64,000 bases of DNA from an uncultured Pseudoflavonifractor sp. (GCF_944387805.1 NZ_CALXGI010000005.1:29609-93608), one strand, 5' to 3'. Shown: positions 24,694 through 33,530, counted from the first letter of the stretch. Program-made: numbers and translations. Notes: generated by a model not told the origin, from the sequence alone.

Positions 24694-25494
24694 ATGACAA
24701 ATAATTTAAGAAAGCTAGCGCTAAAGGAACGCATTCAGGCGGCGGCCAGGCGCGTCTTTCTAAAAAAAGGCTTCTCTGAGACCAAGATTAGCGACATTGC
24801 CGCCGAGGCAGGCATCTCTCCCTCCACCATCTACCTCTATTTCTCCGGGAAAAAGGATCTTTTCTCCTCTCTGGATATCCAGCATATGGCAGATATTCGT
24901 CCGGAATTTGAGCGCAAGCGGGAGGATATCTGCCGTATTGCCCTGAAAATTTTTGGCGAGGAGGGCTTTGAGCGCACCACCATGGATGCCATTGCCGAGA
25001 AGGCCAGGCTGTCCAAGGCGGCGCTGTATCAATACTGCTCCAGCAAGGAAGATCTGTTCCTCCAGGTGCTCCAGTATTACATCTCCAGCGGCTTCCTGGG
25101 CCCTGACGAGACCCGAAACGACAACGACGACTGGAGAGAGTACCTGCGCACGGTGGCAAAGAGCTGTCTGAACAATGCCCGCAACGCCGAGCGCAGCGCC
25201 TTCCTGGGTACGGTCATCCGGGACTCCAACAAGTTCCCCAGCTTCGGTGCGGCCTACTATCAGTACAGTTACTGCGTGGCCCGGAAGGGGCTGGTGCGGT
25301 TTCTCACGCTTCAGCAGCAGCAGGGCCTAATCCGCGCCGACGCGGATGTGCCGGGCATCACGGAGGTATTTCTGGGCAGCCTGATGTCCTATGTAGTGCT
25401 CTACCGCATCATCAACGGCGTCACCTGCGACGTGGACGAGCAGGATTATATCAACAACACGGTGGATACCTTTGTCCGGGCTCTGGAGCCCTAA
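24694..25494 (+). CDS. TetR-family regulator with two tandem HTH domains
   Basis: A 266-aa regulator. A first TetR_N domain spans about residues 12-60 (AARRVFLKKGFSETKISDIA, then AGISPSTIYLYFSGKKDLF). A second complete one spans about 77-126 (ALKIFGEEGFERTTMDAIA, then ARLSKAALYQYCSSKEDLF). Normal TetR proteins have one, at the N-terminus of about 200 aa. The remaining 140 residues form the usual helical ligand/dimer domain. Either domain could bind DNA. It stands alone between its promoter and a terminator, so its target is not evident; the feoB operon is convergent. Confidence 0.9.
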   Translation: MTNNLRKLALKERIQAAARRVFLKKGFSETKISDIAAEAGISPSTIYLYFSGKKDLFSSLDIQHMADIRPEFERKREDICRIALKIFGEEGFERTTMDAIAEKARLSKAALYQYCSSKEDLFLQVLQYYISSGFLGPDETRNDNDDWREYLRTVAKSCLNNARNAERSAFLGTVIRDSNKFPSFGAAYYQYSYCVARKGLVRFLTLQQQQGLIRADADVPGITEVFLGSLMSYVVLYRIINGVTCDVDEQDYINNTVDTFVRALEP

Positions 25495-25502
25495 TCCAGT
25501 AT

Positions 25503-25543
25503 AAAAAATGCGTGCGTCTTTTCAAAAGACGCACGCATTTTTT
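25503..25543. terminator. Bidirectional terminator
   Basis: A long stem of the AAAAAATGCGTGCGTC type with matching right arm and TTTTTT end, between the convergent TetR and Feo genes. It overlaps the stop of the small Feo-associated gene by 2 nt. Confidence 0.85.
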
Positions 25544-25697
25544 AATCTTTCTTTTTTCCGCAGCAGGAGCAGTCGCCGCTGCAACCGCCGCCGCAGGAGC
25601 CGCAGTCGCCCCTGAGCTGACGGCGGACATGGCGGATCAGATAGACCACCGCCCACACCACCAGGACGGCCACAGCCGCATAGATGATGTATTTCAC
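25542..25697 (-). CDS. FeoB-associated Cys-rich membrane protein
   Basis: A 51-aa protein that is easily missed. It starts with GTG at 25697 with GGGAGG 5 nt upstream. One N-terminal helix (KYIIYAAVAVLVVWAVVYLI) is followed by a basic stretch and a Cys/Gly-rich tail (CGSCGGGCSGDCSCCG, seven Cys, ending KKKD). This is the pattern of the FeoB_associated family, small partners found directly after feoB in Clostridia and thought to serve as a ferrous-iron chaperone or FeoC substitute. It follows feoB by 30 nt on the same strand. Confidence 0.9.
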   Translation of the reverse strand: MKYIIYAAVAVLVVWAVVYLIRHVRRQLRGDCGSCGGGCSGDCSCCGKKKD

Positions 25698-25727
25698 AAA
25701 AACCTCCCGCGGATTTGACCGCGCAAT

Positions 25728-28160
25728 TCAGAAAATCAGGCTGCCCACCTGGTATACCAGGAAGGAGACAAGATAGGCGCAGCACAGCTGCCAGAGAATG
25801 GACCGGATGGTCCACTTGGTGGAGTTCATCTCCTTGTGGATAGTGGATACAGCCGCAACACAGGGCACGTAAAGCAGTACAAAAACCAGGAAAGCGTAGG
25901 CCGCCACCGGGGTCTGGAAAGTGCCGGACAGGGCGGAGGCCACCACCGCCCCGCTGGCGCCCATGGAGAAGCCGTAGAACAGGCTCATGGAGGAGACCAC
26001 CGCCTCCTTGGCCACAAGGCCGGACAGCAGGGCCACCGCCGCCTGCCAGGTACCGAAGCCCAAGGGGATCAGGATGGGGGCAATGACGCCGCCGATAGCG
26101 CCCAGCAGGGACTGCCCGGCATCCTCCACCATCACCAGGCCGCCGTTCCAGCCGAAGGACTGGAGGAACCAGAGCACCACGCTCATGGCCAGGATGAGGG
26201 TGCCCGCCTTCACCAGGAAGCCCCGTACCTTTTCCCACACGTGCATCAGGCAGTTCTTCAGGGTGGGCAGACGGTAGGGGGGCAGCTCCAGCACAAAGGC
26301 GGCGGGCTCGCCCTTGAACATGGTCCTTTTCAGAATGAGACCGGAGCAGATGGCCATCAGCAGGCCGATGATGTACAGGGAAAAGACCACCAGGCCGGCG
26401 TACTGGGGGAAGAACGCGGCGGACAGCAGGCCATACACCGGCAGACGGGCGGAGCAGGACATGAAGGGCACCAGCATAATGGTCATGCGGCGGTCCTTCT
26501 CGTTCTCCATGGTGCGGGCGCCCATGACGGCGGGCACCGTGCAGCCAAAGCCCATCAGCATGGGGATAAAGGCCTTGCCGCTCAGGCCGAAGCGGCGGAG
26601 CAGCCTGTCCATGATGAAGGCTGCGCGGGCCATGTAGCCCGAGTCCTCCAGCAGGGAGAGAAACAGGAACAGCAGGGCGATCTGGGGCAGGAAGGTGAGC
26701 ACGCCGCCCACGCCCGAGATAATGCCGTCCACCAGCAGGCTGGTAACCCAGGGGGCGGTGTCCGCCGCGGCCAGTGCGCCCGAGACCCAGGTGCCCAGGG
26801 CGCCCATCAGCTCCTCAATCCGGTCGGACAGGAACACGCCCGGCCCGAAGGTGAGGGAGAACATAGCCAGCATCATCAGCAGGAACACGGGCACGGCAAA
26901 CCACTTGTGGGTGACGATGGAGTCGATTTTGTCCGACAGGGTCAGCTCCCCCGCCTTCCGCCCCTTCTCTACCGACACGCTGGTCACCCGCTGGATGAAC
27001 TGGTACCGGGCGTCGGCGATGAGGGTCTCCCGGTCGCCCAGGGCGTAGGCTTCCTCATAGTCATGATAGATTTTCTCCAGCTTCTCTCTGGTCTCAGCCG
27101 GCAGGTCCAGTGCCTTCTCCACCAGAGTGTCTCCCTCAATGAGCTTAATGGAGGCCCAGTGGGCGGGCAGGCCAATCTCATAGGCCCGGTCGTGGATAAG
27201 CTCGCCCACCTCGTGGTGGATGAGGTGCGTATAGTCGTCATACAGCTCGTCGGGCTCCAGGGTGACGCCCACGTGCATCTGCTGGTGGGCCACCCGCAGC
27301 AGCTCCTGGATGTTCTCACCTGTGCGGGCGGTGATGGGGATTACCGGTACGCCCAGCAGCTCGGACAGCCGCTGGCAGTCGATCTTGTCCCCGTGGCGCC
27401 GAGCCTCGTCCATGAAGTTCAGGGCGATGACCATGGGCCGCTCCAGCTCCAGCAGCTGAGCGGTGAGGTACAGGTTGCGCTCAATGTTGGTGGCGTCGAT
27501 GATGTCGATGATGGCGTCCGGGTGCTCACCTACAATAAAATCCCGGGCCACAATCTCCTCCATGGAGTAGGGCGACAGGGAGTAGATGCCGGGCAGGTCC
27601 ACCACGGTGACGCTCTTGCCGTCCACCTGGGCCTTTCCTTCCTTCTTCTCCACTGTGACGCCCGGCCAGTTGCCCACGTACTGGTTTGAGCCGGTGAGGG
27701 CGTTAAACAGGGTGGTCTTGCCACAGTTTGGATTGCCCACCAGAGCCAGTTTCATCTCACGGGTGTCGTGGCTGGCATAGTCGGGCACGGAGCTGTGCTC
27801 CGCCTCCTCGTGCTGGTGGGCGGCGCTCATCCGCCGCAGAGTCTCCTCGTCGGGTATCCGCTGGATCATCCCGGACCGGCGCTTGCGCTCGGTGCGGCAG
27901 GCCTGAGCTTCCTCTCCTGTGGCCAGAGTAATCTGGGCCGCATCCTCCTTCCGCAGGGACAACTCGTATCCCCGCAGGTTGACCTCAATGGGGTCTCCAA
28001 AGGGGGCCACCTTGCGCACCATCACCTCTGTGCCCGGCGTCAGGCCCATGTCCACCAGGCGTCTCTTCACCGCGCCCTTGTCGCTGCCTACCCGGAGGAT
28101 AATGCCCTGCTCGCCGGGAACAAGATCCACCAGGGTCTGTTTTTCCTTCTCATTCCTCAT
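25728..28160 (-). CDS. feoB: Ferrous iron transporter, FeoA-FeoB fusion
   Basis: An 810-aa Fe2+ uptake protein in the cytoplasmic membrane. Residues about 8-80 form an FeoA SH3-like domain (LVDMGLTPGTEVMV). A linker of roughly 55 residues leads to the FeoB G domain: G1 GNPNCGKTT, G2 NWPGVTVEKKEG, G3 DLPGIYS, and G4 NFMDE (N and D kept, usual form NMMDE). The helical guanine-dissociation region and two Gate domains follow (FMSCSARLPVY; VYQVGSLIF end). The promoter region has a palindrome over the transcription start, consistent with iron-responsive repression. A Cys-rich partner gene follows. Confidence 0.95.
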   Translation of the reverse strand: MRNEKEKQTLVDLVPGEQGIILRVGSDKGAVKRRLVDMGLTPGTEVMVRKVAPFGDPIEVNLRGYELSLRKEDAAQITLATGEEAQACRTERKRRSGMIQRIPDEETLRRMSAAHQHEEAEHSSVPDYASHDTREMKLALVGNPNCGKTTLFNALTGSNQYVGNWPGVTVEKKEGKAQVDGKSVTVVDLPGIYSLSPYSMEEIVARDFIVGEHPDAIIDIIDATNIERNLYLTAQLLELERPMVIALNFMDEARRHGDKIDCQRLSELLGVPVIPITARTGENIQELLRVAHQQMHVGVTLEPDELYDDYTHLIHHEVGELIHDRAYEIGLPAHWASIKLIEGDTLVEKALDLPAETREKLEKIYHDYEEAYALGDRETLIADARYQFIQRVTSVSVEKGRKAGELTLSDKIDSIVTHKWFAVPVFLLMMLAMFSLTFGPGVFLSDRIEELMGALGTWVSGALAAADTAPWVTSLLVDGIISGVGGVLTFLPQIALLFLFLSLLEDSGYMARAAFIMDRLLRRFGLSGKAFIPMLMGFGCTVPAVMGARTMENEKDRRMTIMLVPFMSCSARLPVYGLLSAAFFPQYAGLVVFSLYIIGLLMAICSGLILKRTMFKGEPAAFVLELPPYRLPTLKNCLMHVWEKVRGFLVKAGTLILAMSVVLWFLQSFGWNGGLVMVEDAGQSLLGAIGGVIAPILIPLGFGTWQAAVALLSGLVAKEAVVSSMSLFYGFSMGASGAVVASALSGTFQTPVAAYAFLVFVLLYVPCVAAVSTIHKEMNSTKWTIRSILWQLCCAYLVSFLVYQVGSLIF

Positions 28161-28184
28161 TGGAATTCCATCCTGTCTTAAAAA

Positions 28185-28240
28185 AGTTTGACGTGTCTAA
28201 CTTCGACTGTATTATACCCTTCCCTTTATCTGCTGGTCAA
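28185..28240 (-). promoter_or_regulatory. feo promoter with overlapping operator
   Basis: TTGACC (28235-28240), 18 bp, TATAAT (28211-28216) on minus. An 18-bp imperfect palindrome at 28185-28202 (AGTTTGAC, 2 nt, GTCTAACT; 14 of 18 positions symmetric) covers the presumed start point. Its AGTT..AACT ends resemble DtxR/IdeR/MntR-type sites, so an iron-sensing DtxR-family repressor is likely. Confidence 0.55.
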
Positions 28241-28295
28241 GGGAAAACGTGACCAAAAATCCAGCCTTTTGCTGGTGTTTCTCTCTTTTGTATTT

Positions 28296-28374
28296 TCTGC
28301 AAAAGCAGATTTTCTTCTTGACAAGTATTTTCTGCAAATGTAGAATATCATTGAAGATAAGATTTGCATTTGCA
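28296..28374 (+). promoter_or_regulatory. BlaI-type control region: promoter and three operator-like sites
   Basis: Promoter TTGACA (28318-28323), 17 bp, TAGAAT (28341-28346). Three short inverted repeats share a TGCA core: TCTGC-N4-GCAGA (28296-28309), TTCTGC-N4-GTAGAA (28330-28345, between -35 and -10) and TGCATTTGCA (28365-28374, in the leader). BlaI/MecI repressors bind TACA-N2-TGTA-like sites, so these are likely autoregulatory operators. Confidence 0.65.
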
Positions 28375-28393
28375 GAAAAAGGAGGTACACCCT

Positions 28394-28774
28394 ATGGACT
28401 TCTTTAAACGCCTGCCCGAGTCCGAGCTGGACATCATGCTGGCTGTGTGGACGGCGGAGGGTGAAATTTCCGCGCCGGAGATTCTCTCCGCCCTGGACCG
28501 TCCTCTCACTGCCAGCGCTCTCCACAGCTACCTGAAGCGTCTGGAGGAGAAGGGCTTTCTCTCCTGCCGCAAGGAGGGCAAGACCAACCTGTACACCCCT
28601 CTCATCTCCAAGGCCCGCTACCAGGAGGAGGAGGGAAAGACCATTCTGGGCAAGCTCTACGCCGGCTCCCTCCGCCGTTTTGCCGCTGCCCTCCACGACG
28701 GCGGCAGCCTGCGCCGTGAGGACGTGGCCGAGCTGAGGGCTTACCTGGACCAACTGGAAGAGGAGGCGAGGTAA
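28394..28774 (+). CDS. BlaI/MecI-type repressor
   Basis: A 126-aa winged-helix repressor. ESELDIMLAVWTAEGEISAPEI gives the first helices, TASALHSYLKRLEEKGFL the recognition helix and wing, and the C-terminal LRREDVAELRAYLDQLEEEAR the dimer helices cut by the sensor protease in this family. ATG at 28394 has AAGGAGG 9 nt upstream. It is immediately followed (no gap) by a BlaR1-like sensor, the usual pairing. In staphylococci such pairs induce beta-lactam resistance; no beta-lactamase or extra PBP gene is adjacent here, so the regulon may be cell-wall stress genes. Confidence 0.9.
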   Translation: MDFFKRLPESELDIMLAVWTAEGEISAPEILSALDRPLTASALHSYLKRLEEKGFLSCRKEGKTNLYTPLISKARYQEEEGKTILGKLYAGSLRRFAAALHDGGSLRREDVAELRAYLDQLEEEAR

Positions 28775-31768
28775 ATGGAAGACCTGCTGCTGCGTATGCT
28801 TACCTTGTCGGCCGCCTGCTCGGCCGTGCTGCTGCCCCTGCTGCTCCTGGCCCGGCGCATCCGCCACCGGTACGCTGCCCGTACGCTGTATGTACTCTTT
28901 CTCCTGCTGGCCCTGCGACTGGTTCTGCCGGTGCAGCTGAGCTGGTCCGTCCCCGCCGTTACGGTGGAGGTGCCCACCTACTCCATCTCCGCGCCGGTAC
29001 AGCGGCCCGCTCGGGTACAGAACATGACCCCAACCGGGCAGACGGCCTCCGGCCAGACCGCTCAAACTCCGGCCCAGTCCCTGCCCCAGCAGGTTCAGAC
29101 CGCCCCGGAGTCTGCGCCCGTGACCATCCGCTCCACCCAGCTGCTCTCTATTCTCTGGCTGGCGGGCGGGGTGGTATTTCTGCTGTTCCACTGCGTCTCC
29201 TACCTGCTGGCCCGGCGGAAGCTGCTCCGCTCCGCCCTGTCCCCCACGCATGAGCAGGCGGACAAGTGCTCCGCCCTCCGTCAGGAGCTGAACATCCGCC
29301 GCTCCGTTGGGCTGATGCGCTCCGCCGCCGTCCGCTCCCCCATGATGCTGGGGCTGGTGCGGCCGGTAATTCTCCTCCCGGACCGTGGCCTGAGAGACAG
29401 CGAGCTGGACCTGACCCTCCGCCATGAGCTGCTCCACCTGAAGCGCCAGGACGTGGCCTACAAGGCGGTCATGCTGCTGGCCAACGCGGTCCACTGGTTC
29501 AATCCCCTGGTGTGGTGGATGGCCCGGGAGGCGGGCCGCAACCTGGAGCTGTGCTGTGACGAGGCGGTCATACGCAGCCTGAACGGCGGCGGACGGCGGG
29601 AGTATGGTCAGGTGCTGCTCCAGGCCGCCGCGGATGCCTCCGGTCCCGCCCTGTCCACCCGCTTCGGCAGCGGGAAGGGGCAGCTGAAGGACCGGCTGGG
29701 CAACCTGTTCCTGAAAAAGCGCAGGGGCGTGCCCCTGCTGTGCTGCGCCCTGGCCCTGGTGCTGGCCCTGGGCGGCCTGGTGGCCTGCGAGCAGGCCGAG
29801 GGCGGCCAGCCTTCTCCCCAGACCACAGCAGAAAACACCCTCACCGCCCGGGAGGCCCTGGACGCGCTGAAGGAGAGCATTTCCTTTGACCCTGACACCG
29901 CCGCCCTCACCTTCACCGTTCCGGCAGGCTACTCCCCCGCCTCTGACTGGTCCATCCACATTGCGGGACGGCAGGAGATGGACGGTGAGAGCGGCATGAG
30001 CCTCCACTACCTGGACGGCACCGTCTGGGAGGCGGGGGAGACCTACACCGTCCCCCTCACCGCCGCCCAGATTGCCGCCATCCGCACCCAGGATGAGGAG
30101 CTGCTGGCGTTGCATGGCCTCTCCTCCGTCACCGAGCTCACTCTGGACGCCGCCCTGCCCGACCCGGAGAACGGCGAGCAGAGCATCACGGTGGACCTTC
30201 TGCCCGTGGTGCAGACCGTGGCCAATCCCTCCTATACCAGTGAGGTCTGGGGCTTCACCCTCCAGCTGCCCGAGAACTGGGCGGGGCTGTACGAGGTGGA
30301 CGAAGGGCCGGACAGCTGGGGCTTTTACGTTAAAAACCGTGGTGAGCTGGGCGGCTGGCTCTTCGGCCTCTCCGTGGAGGACAGCGACAGCTTCTATGCC
30401 CAGTGGGGCGATGACCCGGAGCACACCGCTCCTCAACAGATCATTATTCTGGCGGAGCGCGACGGTATGGTCTTTTACACCACGCACCCCAGTGATGTGC
30501 GCTTCACGGAGGAAAATCAGGGGGAATACCTGCCTCTGGAGGCCAGTGTGCGGGATCTCACTCCCCAGGACTTCACCCTGAGCGGCGCACCCTTCCCCAC
30601 CCGGCTGACGGGACAGGTGGCCTCCTTCTCCGACAGCTCGCTTACCTTCCGGGCCTCGGACGGAAATGAGCGTACCTACTCTCTTTCCGACCCTGACTTC
30701 CCCGTAAACCTCTTCATGCACGGCTTTGAGCACAATCCTCCCTTTTCTTACTCCGCCGCCATGGTCTCTCTGGAGGGCCGCCTCAACTCGGGCTACACCC
30801 TCTATCTGGACGGAGATGAGCTGGTGGTCGGCCTGACGGAGTCCGCCTGGCAGCCCATCACTTACAGCGGCTACCTCTGGCCCGTTATCAGCCACTATCA
30901 GATCGCCCGTCCCTTCTCTCAGGACCACCCGGGTGTGGACATTATCGCCGTCGCCGCTGCCTCCGCCTGTTCCGGCACCGTCACCGAGATCGGCGCCGAC
31001 CCCCGGTATGGGACGTACATCGTTGTCTCCTGTGAGGAGGGCTCCTTCCGCTATGCCAATCTGTCCGACCTCTATGTGGCGGTTGGAGACCAGGTGGAAC
31101 CCGGAAACATGCTGGCCCGTCTGACCGACTGGGGCGGGGAGGACAGGGTGCTCCATCTGGAGTGGATTCCCGCCCGGACCGGCCAACCCGAGGATCCCCT
31201 CTCGCTGACCTTTGTGGATGAGGACAATTTCCCGGTCAATGACCGGCTGACCGGCTTCTCCGTGGATGACGCCGTGGAGTCCTTCCTGGCCGCTGAGGAC
31301 GGCTATGAGGTGGTGGCAGCCATCCCCTACGACACCGGCTATCTGATCATGGGCAGCTGGACCAGGGACGGCGAGGTGGGCTACGTAGCCCGGGTTGCCT
31401 GGCAGAACGAGGACGGCACCTGGCGTCTCTCGGAGCGGGGCACCTGCCCGCCCCTGATGAGCCCCCGAGTCACCGCCGGGGTGCTGCGGTATGACGAGGA
31501 TAACGCCCTGGTGTTCGGCTTCCTGGGCGGCTCCACCTGGACTGACCCCAACGGCCCCGACGTGCCCTTCACCACGGCGGAAATCACTGTCCAGGCCGCC
31601 GGGGACCTCCCCTACGAGGTCCGCACAGAGGCGCCCGCCAACGGCTGGTTTGCGCTCACCGTCCCTGCGGTGGCCCTCCCGGTGGAGGATCTGCTCTTCT
31701 CCATAGACGGCGGTCTCTCCTCCTTCCGGTACAGCGACTTCTTTGGCGATGCCCTCTCGAAGGAATAA
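28775..31768 (+). CDS. BlaR1/MecR1-like M56 sensor protease with large extracellular part and degenerate M23 domain
   Basis: A 997-aa membrane protein. An N-terminal four-helix M56 unit carries H217-ELL-H221 and the NPLVWWMAREAGRNLELCCDEAV segment (in parts). The last helix ends near residue 330 at GGLVACEQ. Instead of a penicillin-binding domain, the outer region of about 650 aa holds a beta-rich region, a PsbP/lipoprotein-like segment (GFTLQLPENWAGLYEV), and an M23 lysostaphin-like domain near residues 700-810. That domain keeps H718-PGV-D722 and H794 but has E796 where the second His of HxH should be. It likely senses a wall component or antibiotic and triggers cleavage of the BlaI-type repressor. 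Confidence 0.82.
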   Translation: MEDLLLRMLTLSAACSAVLLPLLLLARRIRHRYAARTLYVLFLLLALRLVLPVQLSWSVPAVTVEVPTYSISAPVQRPARVQNMTPTGQTASGQTAQTPAQSLPQQVQTAPESAPVTIRSTQLLSILWLAGGVVFLLFHCVSYLLARRKLLRSALSPTHEQADKCSALRQELNIRRSVGLMRSAAVRSPMMLGLVRPVILLPDRGLRDSELDLTLRHELLHLKRQDVAYKAVMLLANAVHWFNPLVWWMAREAGRNLELCCDEAVIRSLNGGGRREYGQVLLQAAADASGPALSTRFGSGKGQLKDRLGNLFLKKRRGVPLLCCALALVLALGGLVACEQAEGGQPSPQTTAENTLTAREALDALKESISFDPDTAALTFTVPAGYSPASDWSIHIAGRQEMDGESGMSLHYLDGTVWEAGETYTVPLTAAQIAAIRTQDEELLALHGLSSVTELTLDAALPDPENGEQSITVDLLPVVQTVANPSYTSEVWGFTLQLPENWAGLYEVDEGPDSWGFYVKNRGELGGWLFGLSVEDSDSFYAQWGDDPEHTAPQQIIILAERDGMVFYTTHPSDVRFTEENQGEYLPLEASVRDLTPQDFTLSGAPFPTRLTGQVASFSDSSLTFRASDGNERTYSLSDPDFPVNLFMHGFEHNPPFSYSAAMVSLEGRLNSGYTLYLDGDELVVGLTESAWQPITYSGYLWPVISHYQIARPFSQDHPGVDIIAVAAASACSGTVTEIGADPRYGTYIVVSCEEGSFRYANLSDLYVAVGDQVEPGNMLARLTDWGGEDRVLHLEWIPARTGQPEDPLSLTFVDEDNFPVNDRLTGFSVDDAVESFLAAEDGYEVVAAIPYDTGYLIMGSWTRDGEVGYVARVAWQNEDGTWRLSERGTCPPLMSPRVTAGVLRYDEDNALVFGFLGGSTWTDPNGPDVPFTTAEITVQAAGDLPYEVRTEAPANGWFALTVPAVALPVEDLLFSIDGGLSSFRYSDFFGDALSKE

Positions 31769-31775
31769 TCCATAG

Positions 31776-31811
31776 AAAAAGTGCCCGGAGCCTGTGCTCC
31801 GGGCACTTTTT
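31776..31811. terminator. Bidirectional terminator
   Basis: AAAAA, 11-bp stem GTGCCCGGAGC, CTGT loop, matching arm, TTTTT. It separates the BlaR1-like gene and the convergent flavoprotein gene. Confidence 0.9.
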
Positions 31812-31815
31812 CTGT

Positions 31816-33411
31816 TTAATCTTTCAGAGAGAGAATGATGCTTTTCCCCTGCTCCGGGTCGGTGTCGGGGAAGTCGGTGCGGGTGTGACAGCCCCGGCTC
31901 TCAGTCCGCCGGAGAGCGGCCTGGAGCACCAGGCTGGCCAGATAGACCAGCTGGGTCAGGCGGCGTTTCTCCTGCTGCTGGACAAAGTTGGGGGTGGTCA
32001 GCTCGGCGAGCTGCCGGTCCAGATAGCCCAGCTCTACCAGGCCCTGAGTCAGGCCCTGGGCGTCCCGCAGAATGCCGCCATACTGCCAGAGAATATGGCG
32101 GATGCTCTTTTCGCTGCCGGTGAGCATCGCCTCGGTCTCCGGGTCAGGCGGACAGTCCGTGCACCGCTCCGGCGCGTCCCAGGTCAGTCCGGCGGGCGCG
32201 GGCGTTTTTTTCGCCTCCTCTGCCGCCAGCTGTCCGGCAATCTGGCCGAAGACCACGTTCTCCGTGAGCGCCGTGGCGCCCAGGCGGTTGGCGCCGTGTA
32301 TGCCGCCGGCCACCTCGCCCACGGCATACAGGCCGGGTACGTCGGTGTGGCAGTCCACGTCGATGATGACGCCGCCGCAGGAGAAATGGGCCGCAGGCAC
32401 CACCTCAATCAGATCCCTGGACGGGTCGATACCCGCCGCCCGCAGGGCCTTGCACGCGCCGAAGCTCTGGAGCAGCGCTTTTTCCGGGATGTGCCTGGCG
32501 TCCACATACACGCCGCCCATGGGGCTGCCCCGTCCGGCGGCCACCTCCCGGGCGATGGCAGCGGACAGGATGTCCCGGGCGGCCACATCCTTCAGCACCG
32601 GGTCATAGCGCTCCATGAACCGCTCGCCTTCCCTGTTGAGGATATAAGCCCCCTCACCCCGGAGGGTATCGTTGACCAGCTTGCCCTTCAGCCCCGGCGG
32701 CGCGGCCAGGGTGGTGGGCATAAACTGAATAAACTCCATGTCCCGCAGGCGGCAGCCCGCCTCCAGGGCCAGGATATACCCCTCTCCGGTGAGGCCGGGC
32801 GCGGTGGTGGTGTGCTCATAGAGGGCCGCCATGCCGCCGGTGGCCAGCACTACCGTCCTGGCGGCGATCATCAGGGGCTTGCCTTCCCCGTCCATGCCCG
32901 CCGCGCCCCGCACCCGGCCGTCCTTCAGCAGCAGCTGGGTGATGAGGGTATTTTTCAGCATGGTCACGCCTTCCGCGCCTGCCCGGCGGAAGAGGACGCC
33001 GTAGGAATCGCTGCCCCGGCCGGAAGCGCACCGCAGTGACCGGGGCGCCGAGTGGCCGCCGGAGCGGAAGCGGCGGTAGCTGCCGTCCTCATTGCGGTAG
33101 AACTCCACGCCCCACTCCGTCACCCGCTCTATGGCGGGCCAGCTCCGCTCCGCCAGGCGGCGCAGCAGAGGCTGGTCCACCAGCTCCGTACCGCTGCGCA
33201 GAGCGTCGGCCACCAGGCAATCCACCGAGTCGTCCGCCGCGCCGGGCAGCACCACGGCATATCCGCCCGCCGCCACGGCGGTGGCGTTGCCGCCCGCCTT
33301 GTAGGCCAGCACCACTCTGGCGCCCGCCTCACGGGCTGCCATGGCCGCGCACAGTCCGCCGCTGCCGCCTCCCAGCACCAGCACATCAGTCTCCAGCTTT
33401 ACAGGTGTCAT
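31816..33411 (-). CDS. FAD-dependent oxidoreductase, L-aspartate oxidase/fumarate reductase family
   Basis: A 531-aa cytosolic flavoprotein. The N-terminal dinucleotide motif VLGGGSGGLCAAMAAREAGA binds FAD. RGEGAYILNREGERFM and HFSCGGVIIDVDC are the substrate-domain segments of the NadB/FrdA/SdhA family, and GEVAGGIHGANRLGATALTE is the second FAD loop with the catalytic Arg region. A C-terminal helical domain (about residues 430-520) ends with SRGCHTRTDFP, as in NadB and SdhA. Neither nadA/nadC nor sdhB/frdB is adjacent, so NAD synthesis versus a soluble fumarate reductase role is open. ATG at 33411 has AAAGGAG 8 nt upstream. Confidence 0.8.
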   Translation of the reverse strand: MTPVKLETDVLVLGGGSGGLCAAMAAREAGARVVLAYKAGGNATAVAAGGYAVVLPGAADDSVDCLVADALRSGTELVDQPLLRRLAERSWPAIERVTEWGVEFYRNEDGSYRRFRSGGHSAPRSLRCASGRGSDSYGVLFRRAGAEGVTMLKNTLITQLLLKDGRVRGAAGMDGEGKPLMIAARTVVLATGGMAALYEHTTTAPGLTGEGYILALEAGCRLRDMEFIQFMPTTLAAPPGLKGKLVNDTLRGEGAYILNREGERFMERYDPVLKDVAARDILSAAIAREVAAGRGSPMGGVYVDARHIPEKALLQSFGACKALRAAGIDPSRDLIEVVPAAHFSCGGVIIDVDCHTDVPGLYAVGEVAGGIHGANRLGATALTENVVFGQIAGQLAAEEAKKTPAPAGLTWDAPERCTDCPPDPETEAMLTGSEKSIRHILWQYGGILRDAQGLTQGLVELGYLDRQLAELTTPNFVQQQEKRRLTQLVYLASLVLQAALRRTESRGCHTRTDFPDTDPEQGKSIILSLKD

Positions 33412-33480
33412 ACTCCGGCTCCTTTCCGTCGCTCCCATATTTTCACGGCCACAGCAGGCCGTCCATCTCTTCTCTATCAG

Positions 33481-33509
33481 AATAATCCATCCTCCTGGGG
33501 GAATGTCAA
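33481..33509 (-). promoter_or_regulatory. Possible promoter of the NadB-like gene
   Basis: TTGACA (33504-33509), 17 bp, ATTATT (33481-33486) on minus. The -35 is perfect, the -10 weak. Confidence 0.4.
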
Positions 33510-33530
33510 GAGGATTTTGCATCTCTCGTC

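Noticed and set aside
28226..31186. 986-codon minus-strand open frame
   Set aside because: Antisense to the BlaI/BlaR1-like genes; composition is that of a shadow frame and the real genes on plus have clear motifs.
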